A stretch of 7,171 nucleotides of DNA from Bin5 sp034428435 (GCA_034428435.1 DAOUHY010000364.1:1-7171), one strand, 5' to 3'. Counted from the first letter of the stretch, positions 1 through 6,199 are shown. Numbers and translations: made by a program. The notes: generated by a model not told the origin, from the sequence alone.

Positions 1-4
1 GTCG

Positions 5-27
5 TGGTCAGTAGTCAGTGGTCAGTT
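5..27. repeat. Three tandem heptamers, GTCAGTN
   Basis: The core GTCAGT occurs at 7-12, 14-19 and 21-26, an exact period of seven bases with a variable seventh base (A, G, T). It lies just downstream of the aminotransferase stop codon and runs towards the left edge, so more copies may lie outside the window. Short tandem heptamers between genes are known in cyanobacteria and other bacteria with repeat-rich intergenic DNA. No function can be assigned. Three copies are few, but the period is exact. Confidence 0.5.
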
Positions 28-28
28 G

Positions 29-1216
29 TTAGTGGAGGGCGGCGATGTTTTGGCGGACTTTGAGGATGGCCTGGAGGATGTCGTCCATCTCGTGCGGCTC
101 GGCCAGGAGGATGTTTTGGCTGATGGAGATGGTCTGCCGACAGAGGAGCTCGCTGTTGGGGCAGGGTGTGATGCGGCTGTAGGGTTCGACGAGCGGGGGC
201 TGGTGGTAGAGGGGGTAGGGATAGAGCGGGCCGACAGGGATGTTTTCGGCGCGCAGGGCGGAGATGAAGGCATGGCGGGGCAGCCCGGCGAAGGTCTCGG
301 CGTCGTAGCGCATGAGGAAGATGTGGTGTGCGTGGGCGTCGACGCGGGGGTCCCAACGCTGGGGCGTCAGGCCGTCGATTTCTTCGAGGAAGCCGCGCAG
401 GCGGCGGGCGTTGCTCATGCGGCGCTGGAGCTGGTCGTCGAGTCGGGTGAGGCCGGCGGAGAGGACGGCAGCCTGCCAGCCGCTGAGGCGCAGGTTGGTG
501 CCGAGGTTGGGATGTTCGTAGCCGTGGCCATCGGGGCTGCGTCCGCAGTTGGCGATACTCCACATGCGCTCGGCCAGATCGGCATCGTTGGTCAGCAGTG
601 CGCCACCTTCGCCGGCGGTCAGGTTTTTGCTGGCCTGGAAACTGAATGAACCGGCAACGCCGAGGGCGCCGACGGGCTGGCCGTTCCAGCTGCTGCCGTG
701 GGCGTGGGCGGCGTCTTCGATGACGAAAAGATTGTGCTTTCGGGCGAGTGGCAGCAGGCTGTCGAAATCGACGGGCAGGCCGCCGAAGTGAACCGGGATT
801 ACGGCTTTGGTGCGGTCGCTGATGGCGGCTTCGACGGCTGGGATTGAGAGATTCCAGGTCTCCAGATCGACGTCGGCAAAGACGGGGGTGGCGCCGACGA
901 TGCGTACGGAGGCGGCGGTGGCGATAAATGTGTAGGGTGGTACGATGACCTCATCTCCGGGCCCGATTTCGAGGGCGCGCAGGGCGGTCTCGATGGTAGT
1001 GGTTCCGTTGACGGTTGTGACGCAGTGTTGGGCGGCGTGGCGGGCGGCGAAGGCGGATTCGAATTCGGTCACGGCTGTGTCGTAGCCGCCCCATTCTCCT
1101 CTTTCGAGCACGGCCAGCAGGCCGTCGCGCTCGGTTTCGTCCCACTGGGGCCAGCTGGGCCAGGGTTGGGTGCGGACCGGCTGGCCGCCGTGAATGGCAA
1201 GCTCTGTTTTTGTCAT
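29..1216 (-). CDS. DegT/DnrJ/EryC1/StrS family PLP-dependent aminotransferase
   Basis: This 395-residue protein has the usual length of the DegT/StrS sugar aminotransferase family, cytosolic fold-type I PLP enzymes that transaminate keto groups of sugars or cyclitols, generally with glutamate or glutamine as donor. Family landmarks are present in order: the N-terminal GGQPVR segment (10-15), NGTTTIETAL (70-79) and GDEVIVPPYTF (87-97) in the cofactor-binding half, EDAAHAHG (167-174) with the aspartate (D168) expected to pair with the PLP pyridine nitrogen, and FQASKNLTAGEGG (193-205), where K197 is the expected Schiff-base lysine. The ATG overlaps the stop of the upstream PdxA-like gene as ATGA, and an AGAGGT ribosome-binding site lies 4 bases before it, so the two are probably translated together. 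Nucleotide-sugar genes that usually accompany biosynthetic members are absent; the PdxA-like neighbour points to small-molecule metabolism. The substrate is unknown. The gene ends at TAA and appears intact. Confidence 0.9.
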   Translation of the reverse strand: MTKTELAIHGGQPVRTQPWPSWPQWDETERDGLLAVLERGEWGGYDTAVTEFESAFAARHAAQHCVTTVNGTTTIETALRALEIGPGDEVIVPPYTFIATAASVRIVGATPVFADVDLETWNLSIPAVEAAISDRTKAVIPVHFGGLPVDFDSLLPLARKHNLFVIEDAAHAHGSSWNGQPVGALGVAGSFSFQASKNLTAGEGGALLTNDADLAERMWSIANCGRSPDGHGYEHPNLGTNLRLSGWQAAVLSAGLTRLDDQLQRRMSNARRLRGFLEEIDGLTPQRWDPRVDAHAHHIFLMRYDAETFAGLPRHAFISALRAENIPVGPLYPYPLYHQPPLVEPYSRITPCPNSELLCRQTISISQNILLAEPHEMDDILQAILKVRQNIAALH

Positions 1217-2283
1217 GTTGACCTCTGCGCAGGCGGGTTAAAGGCGCCAGGGGCGAGCATTTGCGCGCATAGTTTCAGGGCCTGTTTGAGGGCCTGTGGA
1301 CTGGCTACGCCCTTGCCGACGATGTCGAAGGCGGTGCCGTGGGCCGGGGTTGTGATGGGCGTGGTCAGGCCGGCGTGGATGGTGACGCCGCGTTCGAAGC
1401 CGAGCAGTTTCATGGCGATCTGGCCCTGGTCATGGTACATGGTGACGACGCCGTCGAACTCACCGCGGCTGGCGCGCAGGAAGACGGTGTCGGGCGGGTA
1501 GGGGCCTGAGGCGGCGATGTCCTCTTCCTGGGCGGCTTCGACGGCGGGACGGATGACATTGATTTCTTCGCTGCCGAAGAGCCCGCCTTCGCCGGCATGG
1601 GGATTGAGACCGGCTACGGCGAGGCGGGGGGACGGCAGGCCGCTACGGCGGATGGTGTTGTGGATGAGGCGGATGGCGGGCAGGATTTCAGCGACGGAAA
1701 TGTGCTGGTAGACGGCGCGAAGGGGGATGTGGGAGGTTACGCGGGAGGTATAGAGTCCGTCGAGGGTGTTGACTTCGCCGACGTGGCCGCTGACGCCAAG
1801 GCGGTCGGCGAAATAGCGTAGCTCGTCCTCGTGGCGGCTGCCGGCGGCGTGCATGGCCTGTTTGTTGAGCGAGGCGTAGGTAATGCCGTCGATGAAGCCG
1901 GTGCGGGCGAGGTTGGCGGCATAGTCGAGCGATTGCAGGATGTAGCGGCCGGCGGCGGGGCTCATGCGGCCGGGCGTGTGTGCTTCCTGGGGGAAGGATG
2001 GGCCGGTCAGGAGTACCGGGCCAGAGGCCGCGGTGGGCAGTTCATCTGGTGCGTTGAAGTGCGGCAAGTCAAGCGGGAGGCCAGCGCACTGGGCACCCCA
2101 GTCAAGGATCCAGGGTTCGCCGATGACGATGATGTTTACACCGTCGTAAGTGGTGGTAGTCTTGTGCAGGTCCGCCCCTTCGGCCAGGACGCGGGCGACG
2201 ATTTCCGGCCCGATGCCACTGGGATCGCCAAGAAGGAGGGCCAGGCGGAGGGAGCGCGCTGGTGTAGCTGGACTGGGTGTCAT
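1213..2283 (-). CDS. PdxA-family 4-phosphate-hydroxyacid dehydrogenase, divergent
   Basis: This 356-residue protein belongs to the PdxA family of metal- and NAD-dependent dehydrogenases. The family includes 4-hydroxythreonine-4-phosphate dehydrogenase of vitamin B6 synthesis and PdxA2 enzymes that oxidise D-threonate or D-erythronate 4-phosphate to dihydroxyacetone phosphate. Visible motifs are GDPSGIGPE (19-27), RVTSHIPLR (181-189), LNPHAGEGG (226-234), YHDQGQIA (283-290) and HGTAFDIVGKG (315-325). H185, H229 and H284 match the three metal-binding histidines of the family. The substrate-binding GHTE motif expected near residue 150 reads SRHEDE here (149-154), and the preceding segment is ASLNKQAM (137-144). 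This departs from canonical PdxA, so a B6 role is not assumed. The ATG is the only conventional start in the open frame, although no clear ribosome-binding site precedes it. The stop overlaps the aminotransferase start, and a 118-base gap with a hairpin separates it from the LarA-like gene upstream. Confidence 0.88.
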   Translation of the reverse strand: MTPSPATPARSLRLALLLGDPSGIGPEIVARVLAEGADLHKTTTTYDGVNIIVIGEPWILDWGAQCAGLPLDLPHFNAPDELPTAASGPVLLTGPSFPQEAHTPGRMSPAAGRYILQSLDYAANLARTGFIDGITYASLNKQAMHAAGSRHEDELRYFADRLGVSGHVGEVNTLDGLYTSRVTSHIPLRAVYQHISVAEILPAIRLIHNTIRRSGLPSPRLAVAGLNPHAGEGGLFGSEEINVIRPAVEAAQEEDIAASGPYPPDTVFLRASRGEFDGVVTMYHDQGQIAMKLLGFERGVTIHAGLTTPITTPAHGTAFDIVGKGVASPQALKQALKLCAQMLAPGAFNPPAQRST

Positions 2284-2347
2284 GTGAAGGCTGTGCGGTG
2301 ATGTTCCGGTTCGGCGCAGCGGTTGACGGATGGGACTTTAGGGCAAT

Positions 2348-2382
2348 GCCCAATGCTGACCTTGGGGATGTCAGCATTGGGC
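2348..2382 (-). terminator. Perfect 13-bp hairpin, possible intercistronic terminator
   Basis: The arms GCCCAATGCTGAC (2348-2360) and GTCAGCATTGGGC (2370-2382) are exact reverse complements around a 9-base loop. The stem begins 19 bases after the LarA-like stop codon in the direction of transcription. No U tract follows it on the minus strand (the next bases are ATTGCCCTAAAG), so it is not a textbook intrinsic terminator. It could instead be a processing or mRNA-stability hairpin, or an operator. The GCCC at 2348-2351 can also pair with GGGC at 2341-2344, giving a small competing hairpin. Confidence 0.4.
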
Positions 2383-2401
2383 GTGTTTACTTTCAATCGG
2401 A

Positions 2402-3727
2402 TCAGGCGTACTCCAAAACCGGCTCCATTTGCCATGGTGTCTGCATGACGCCGTCTGCGAAGGACAGCGGGGTTTCGCCGGTGATGGTGAGACGGGGATG
2501 GCTTTCGACTTCTGCGCGCAGGCTGGGGCTGACGTAGAAGTCCTCCAGGGTCAGGGTGTCGCGGATGAAGACCATTTTGGCGGCGTCCTGGGGTTCGGCG
2601 CAGATGCGAAGGGAGACCTCCAGGGCGCGTTCGTCGTCGGCGAAGGTCAGGGGCAGGTGGGAGCGGGTGGCGCTGAAGATGCCAGACGTGACGGCGTTCA
2701 TGTAGGTGGCCTGCCAGTCGATTTTGCGGAAGACGCGCTCGGTGGTCACGTTGGCGAGGCCGAGGCCTGAGACGTTGCCGTGGGTCTCTTCGGTGAGGTC
2801 GAGGACGGTGATGATGGCGACGTCGACTTTGCCGAAGTTTTCGGGCTGGCGGGGGATGCTGAGGCGGCTGATGACGTTTGTGTCCATGCCGGTGCCGGAG
2901 ATGTTTTTGCCGAGGTCGCGTACGACGAGTATATCGACGGCTTCAAAGGGGATCTGGGCAAGGTAGTCTTTGGCCTTGACGAGCAGGTCTGCCTCCACCT
3001 TGGTGCCGACTTCGGCGGCGGTGAGGCCGGCGATGAGGGCGGTGTCTTCAAAGGCGTTTTCGACTGGGCAGATAGCGCCGCGGAAGTTGGTGTTATCCTC
3101 GTAGACGCGTGCGGCGGGTTCCAGATACATCTGGAAATTCCTGCCGCCGCCGCTGTGCATCATGGATGCGCCGTGCTGTTTGCCCCAGCCGATGACACAC
3201 ATCTTGGAGGGGCCGCTTTCAAGGTGGCTGCGGAAGTCGGTGTGCGGCTTGATGCGGCTGACGAGGATGGCGTGGTCGGCGTCGATGGAGTCTTTGCCCT
3301 GGCAGACCGCGGGCCCGTCCGGGATACGGCCGATCTCGGCGACTTCCATGGTTGCCCTGATCTCGGCGCCTATGGCGTCCTCGGTGACGCCCATGCCGGC
3401 GAGGATCTCTTTTTGCCCTTCGACGGTTGCGCCGCCGTGGCTGCCCATGGCGGGGACGACGTAGGGCCTCATGCCGGCGGCCTTGAGGTGATCGACAGCG
3501 GCGCGCACGATGCCGGCGAGGTTGGCGATGCCGCGGCTGCCGGCGCCGACGGCGACGGAGTCGCCCGGCTGCATGGGCGTCATGATGCCGCTCTCTTTCA
3601 GGGCTTTGCCGACGGCGGCGTGGATGTCATCGACCTGTGGTGTGTCGAAGGTTTGGTGGACGGCCAGGAGTGTGTCGGGCAGATTGGCGGGGAAACGGAT
3701 GTCCTGGATGTCTTGAAGCAGGTTCAT
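2402..3727 (-). CDS. LarA-like nickel-pincer-dependent isomerase family protein (DUF2088)
   Basis: Starting at the ATG at 3727 the protein has 441 residues, about the length of lactate racemase LarA. The start is chosen because AAGGAG lies 8 bases upstream; a GTG nine bases earlier falls on that site. LarA carries a nickel pincer nucleotide tethered to a lysine and racemises or epimerises 2-hydroxy acids by hydride transfer. Here GSHGGAT (95-101), KPHTDFRSH (160-168), GPSKM (172-176) and GKQHGASMMHSGG (182-194) hold H97, H162, H168, K175, H185 and H191. These are plausible counterparts of the catalytic and nickel-binding residues. K175 and H191 are 16 apart, the spacing I recall for the tethering lysine and nickel-binding histidine of characterised LarA. 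The sequence belongs to the wider LarA/DUF2088 group, in which substrates are mostly unknown. Cofactor-making larB, larC and larE are not visible. It precedes the PdxA-like gene and probably feeds the same pathway. Confidence 0.82.
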   Translation of the reverse strand: MNLLQDIQDIRFPANLPDTLLAVHQTFDTPQVDDIHAAVGKALKESGIMTPMQPGDSVAVGAGSRGIANLAGIVRAAVDHLKAAGMRPYVVPAMGSHGGATVEGQKEILAGMGVTEDAIGAEIRATMEVAEIGRIPDGPAVCQGKDSIDADHAILVSRIKPHTDFRSHLESGPSKMCVIGWGKQHGASMMHSGGGRNFQMYLEPAARVYEDNTNFRGAICPVENAFEDTALIAGLTAAEVGTKVEADLLVKAKDYLAQIPFEAVDILVVRDLGKNISGTGMDTNVISRLSIPRQPENFGKVDVAIITVLDLTEETHGNVSGLGLANVTTERVFRKIDWQATYMNAVTSGIFSATRSHLPLTFADDERALEVSLRICAEPQDAAKMVFIRDTLTLEDFYVSPSLRAEVESHPRLTITGETPLSFADGVMQTPWQMEPVLEYA

Positions 3728-3735
3728 TGTTTTCA

Positions 3736-3741
3736 CTCCTT
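3736..3741 (-). promoter_or_regulatory. Ribosome-binding site AAGGAG of the LarA-like gene
   Basis: On the minus strand AAGGAG is followed by 8 bases and then the ATG at 3727. It decides the start: the in-frame GTG at 3736 begins inside this site and has no Shine-Dalgarno of its own. Confidence 0.75.
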
Positions 3742-3751
3742 CAATAAAGTG

Positions 3752-3761
3752 TTGCCGGCAA
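3752..3761. repeat. Ten-base palindrome TTGCCGGCAA
   Basis: A perfect palindrome in the 72-base gap between the broken endonuclease and the LarA-like gene, about 25 bases before the LarA-like start. It could be an operator half-site pair, but at this length chance is a fair explanation. I see no convincing -35/-10 pair beside it. Confidence 0.2.
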
Positions 3762-3799
3762 GGCAGAAAGATGTATTCTGCATTTTCTCGTCAGTATCG

Positions 3800-4452
3800 T
3801 TATTTGTCCAACCAGTAGGCCTTGATTTCCTCGAATCGACGTACGCGGCCCCCGATCTTTTCGATTTCTTCAGGATAGAATTCGAGCATGACTTCACAAA
3901 GCTGAAGCATCCACTGTTTGCGAGAGGACTGGCGGTTCACAATGATGTTGTTGGAATTCACAGTCTGGATCAGACCCCAGCCTAAGGCACCCACTGTCAG
4001 GCAGTCCCAACTCAGGAATTCAATTGGCACGAAATGGACCCTAGAGAATTCAGCCTGCGCGCCTTGGAGGTCGTACTGTACCATAAGGAGGACAAATAGT
4101 TCATGTCATCCTCGTATAGTCGGGCCAGACGCTCCACCGAAGTCAGATTCGGCATAATGAATTTCGTACTTACTCAGTGCGACTTTACATCTATGATGTA
4201 GTCGTAGCCACTGATGTCTTTAAAGGCCAGATCGGCCATGGCCCGGCGAGCGAAGTCGGTCGAGTATTCGGAAACCCAGATTCCCAAAATGCTCTTGAAT
4301 TTCTCAGCCAGAATACTCTGGATCGCGTCGCCGGCTGCGCGAGTGCTTTCAAGTGTGCTGGGCGTGAGGAAGTCCGATTCCGTGTTCAGGAGAGCAAGGG
4401 TGTCGCGCTCAATTGTACTCGATGCTTGTGTGGAGAATATCCTGCTCGTCAT
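3800..4452 (-). pseudogene. Type II restriction endonuclease, HincII-like, broken by a stop and a frameshift
   Basis: The reading frame starts at an ATG overlapping the methyltransferase stop as ATGA. It runs 92 residues and hits an in-frame TGA at 4174-4176. The same frame continues open past the TGA (STKFIMPNL, then SVERLARLYEDDMNY). The downstream portion, from about 4094 to the TAA at 3800, is open only in the next frame, entering as FVLLMVQYDL and ending in KAYWLDK. Restoring one T in the TATTTG run near 4094-4098 joins the parts, giving about 217 residues against roughly 258 for HincII. The N-terminal part holds ADLAF with D74 and IIDVKSH with D88 and K90, the spacing of a PD-(D/E)XK active site. 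From memory this segment and the PNL...SV stretch after it resemble HincII (ADILL, LLDVKT, APNIISA). The role would have been cleavage of unmethylated DNA. The truncated 92-residue product would lack half the fold. GC is near 43-47% in sampled lines against about 60% in the PdxA-like gene. Confidence 0.75.
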
Positions 4453-5459
4453 GACTCGGCGCGATGTCCAAATAGTTGAGATTGGGCCGACGAGGACGAC
4501 GCGGCCTGATGTCTTGCGGGCTTGCCAGCTTGTTCGGCCAACGTGTTGCGCTCCCAAAATACACCGTCTGCATAGCCCTGAATTGTAGTAGATTTACCTG
4601 TCATTGCGAGGCGTTTTTCTGCGAGGCAGCAGTACTCCCGTTCGATCTCAATGCCGACATATCGACGCCCCAGCTTTTTGGCAACTACCGAAGTAGTGCC
4701 AGAGCCAAGAAACGGATCGAATACGACGGCGCCCGGATTGGAGCTTGCCAAAATGATTTTGGCCAGAAGCTTTTCTGGTTTTTGGGTAGGGTGATCGGTA
4801 TTTTCCGGCATCGACCAGAAGGGGACGGTCAGATCGGTCCACAGATTTGAGGGATGGGTAAGGCGGAAGCGACCGGTGTGGGCATCCTGCCAGTCTTTGG
4901 GCTTACCGTTTTCGTCAGTATAGGGGGCGCGCACTTGGCGAGTGAGCTTTACTGCGTCTACGTTGAACACGTAGTCGTCGGAAAGCGTACAGAACCAGAT
5001 GTCCTCCGAGGCGTTCTTCCAGTTGGTTTTTGCGCCTCGTCCTTTTTCCCTCTCCCACGTAATTCGGTTTCGTACAACAAAGTAACGTTGAGCCGACCGG
5101 TGGATGGCGGAGGAAGAGCGCCAGTCGCCGCACAGATAGAGCGAGCCGTTCGGTTTCAGCAGACGGGGCAGTTTGGGCAGCCAGCCGGCCAGCCATTCCT
5201 CATATGCGTCCAGTGAGCGGGCGCTGAAGTTGCGGCCATTGAACTGCTTGGAAATGTTATAGGGCGGATCAACGAAGATAAGGTCTGCGAACTGGCTGGG
5301 CAGATAGTCCAATACTGTCAATGTATTCTGATGGATGGTGCGGTTCAGAATCGTTTCAAGCAGTGGGGGCCCTTCGAGAGAGAGCAGGCGACTGCCGTAG
5401 CGTTCGCGGGCGGCGTCACTTAACGTGATCGTGCGGTTGCGGGGGGCCCTGGCATTCAT
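4449..5459 (-). CDS. Beta-class site-specific DNA methyltransferase (type II, amino-MTase)
   Basis: From the ATG at 5459 the protein has 336 residues. It would transfer a methyl group from S-adenosylmethionine to an exocyclic amine of adenine (less likely N4-cytosine) in a specific site. The catalytic motif DPPYNI is at 64-69, an HPTQKP motif at 223-228, and the AdoMet-binding FDPFLGSGTT at 247-256. Catalytic before AdoMet motif is the beta-class order, and the roughly 160 residues between them would hold the target-recognition region. The end (311-336) is low in complexity, rich in Ser, Ala and Gln. The ATG is chosen because GGAGAAGAG precedes it; a TTG nine codons upstream would also keep the frame. 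The stop overlaps the endonuclease start, the usual coupling in a restriction-modification operon. The HincII-like partner would suggest a GTYRAC or GTTAAC site, but this is inference. No motif is lost, so the enzyme is probably active. Confidence 0.9.
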   Translation of the reverse strand: MNARAPRNRTITLSDAARERYGSRLLSLEGPPLLETILNRTIHQNTLTVLDYLPSQFADLIFVDPPYNISKQFNGRNFSARSLDAYEEWLAGWLPKLPRLLKPNGSLYLCGDWRSSSAIHRSAQRYFVVRNRITWEREKGRGAKTNWKNASEDIWFCTLSDDYVFNVDAVKLTRQVRAPYTDENGKPKDWQDAHTGRFRLTHPSNLWTDLTVPFWSMPENTDHPTQKPEKLLAKIILASSNPGAVVFDPFLGSGTTSVVAKKLGRRYVGIEIEREYCCLAEKRLAMTGKSTTIQGYADGVFWERNTLAEQAGKPARHQAASSSSAQSQLFGHRAES

Positions 5460-5465
5460 CGTCAG

Positions 5466-5474
5466 CTCTTCTCC
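5466..5474 (-). promoter_or_regulatory. Ribosome-binding site of the DNA methyltransferase
   Basis: GGAGAAGAG on the minus strand ends 6 bases before the ATG at 5459. It supports that ATG over the in-frame TTG at 5486, whose own upstream sequence has no purine-rich Shine-Dalgarno. Confidence 0.6.
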
Positions 5475-5492
5475 AAGTCGTGTCAAAGGCGG

Positions 5493-6188
5493 CTAGCAGT
5501 CAGCTAGCGCATTCGGGCCTTTGACCTTGGTGACTATTTCTCGAAGCAGGCCTTCAAAGTCGTCGGTGGCGGCGGTGAAGGCGTCGGAGGCGATGACGAG
5601 GGGCGCGCCGAAGACGACGATTTCGGCGCCCATGTCGAGGGTTTCGATGGCCTGTTCGACGGACAGGCCGCCGACGGCCTGCACGGGGATGTCGACAGCG
5701 TCGAGGATGGGCGACAGGTCATCGAGGGGACTGAGGCCGGGTATCATGTTGCGTTCGTCGAAGCCGGTGTGGACGATGATGACGTCGACGCCCATGTCCT
5801 GGGCTTCTCTGGCGCGGCCGGGTTTGTCGGCGCAGAGCATGACATCGCACATTACTTTGCCGCCGAGGCGCTGCGCCATTTTCACCTGTTCGATGATGCT
5901 GGCGTCGTGGGCCACACCCATGACGACGACGTAGTCGGCGCCGGCCTGGAACATCATCTCGGCTTCGAGTCCGGCGCCGTCCATTGTTTTGAGGTCGGCG
6001 ACGATGGGATGGTCGGGGAAGGCCTCGCGCATGGCGCGGACGCTGTGGAGGCCTTCGGCGAGGATCAGGGGTGTGCCGGCTTCAAGCCAGTCGACGCCGG
6101 CGCGTACGGCTGCGCCGGCCATGTCGAGGGCTTCGTCGATTGATGTTACGTCCAATGAGACCTGGATGATCGGTTCTTGTTTCGACAA
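5493..6188 (-). CDS. 3-hexulose-6-phosphate synthase / 3-keto-L-gulonate-6-P decarboxylase family protein
   Basis: A 231-residue single-domain TIM barrel of the orotidine-5'-phosphate decarboxylase superfamily. The N-terminal strand IQVSLDVTS (8-16), EAGTPL (36-41), the hallmark DLKTMD (65-70, D-x-K-x-x-D), HTG (140-142), and the phosphate-binding AVGGLS (171-176) and VVFGAPL (191-197) all fit the HPS/KGPDC group. Members either condense formaldehyde with ribulose 5-phosphate to hexulose 6-phosphate or decarboxylate 3-keto-L-gulonate 6-phosphate. Several members do both, and the sequence alone does not decide. The partner isomerase PHI is not in the window. The start is a TTG with GGAG 7 bases upstream; there is no ATG or GTG in frame before the conserved first strand, so the TTG is favoured. 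It lies 33 bases before the methyltransferase and 53 bases after the Uma2 gene. Given the sugar-acid-like genes further down, a keto-sugar-phosphate role is more likely than formaldehyde fixation. Confidence 0.82.
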   Translation of the reverse strand: MSKQEPIIQVSLDVTSIDEALDMAGAAVRAGVDWLEAGTPLILAEGLHSVRAMREAFPDHPIVADLKTMDGAGLEAEMMFQAGADYVVVMGVAHDASIIEQVKMAQRLGGKVMCDVMLCADKPGRAREAQDMGVDVIIVHTGFDERNMIPGLSPLDDLSPILDAVDIPVQAVGGLSVEQAIETLDMGAEIVVFGAPLVIASDAFTAATDDFEGLLREIVTKVKGPNALADC

Positions 6189-6195
6189 GGGAACG

Positions 6196-6199
6196 CTCC
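6196..6199 (-). promoter_or_regulatory. Ribosome-binding site supporting a TTG start
   Basis: GGAG on the minus strand sits 7 bases before the TTG codon at 6188. This spacing supports the unusual start, since no ATG or GTG lies in frame upstream before leaving the gene gap. Confidence 0.5.

Noticed and set aside
26..649. A 207-codon open frame on the plus strand opposite the aminotransferase
   Set aside because: The opposite strand encodes a protein with full DegT-family motifs over the same bases; this frame is its shadow.
2284..2401. A sigma-70 promoter (TTGAAA followed 17 bases later by TGACAT) before the PdxA-like gene
   Set aside because: The -10 match is poor, it would fall inside the hairpin, and a single weak pair is expected by chance.
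2780..3985. A 401-codon open frame on the plus strand
   Set aside because: It is antisense to the LarA-like gene and runs on past that gene. It is an effect of high GC at third codon positions; its translation is rich in Gly, Asp, Ala and Val with no recognisable family motifs.
4174..4176. The endonuclease TGA as a recoded or readthrough codon
   Set aside because: TGA ends several intact genes here, including the methyltransferase and the PdxA-like gene. A second lesion downstream would still break the protein, so decay is simpler.
4453..4557. An N-terminal extension of the broken endonuclease, starting at the ATG at 4557
   Set aside because: These bases code for the end of the methyltransferase in another frame, and the ATG at 4452 overlapping the methyltransferase stop is the usual coupled start. 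The extension shows no family-like sequence.
5492..5508. GCTAGC repeated on both sides of AGTCA at the end of the HPS-like gene, as an attachment site or terminator
   Set aside because: GCTAGC is itself a palindrome, the stem would be only 6 bp with no U tract, and no matching copy was found at the other end of the restriction-modification pair.
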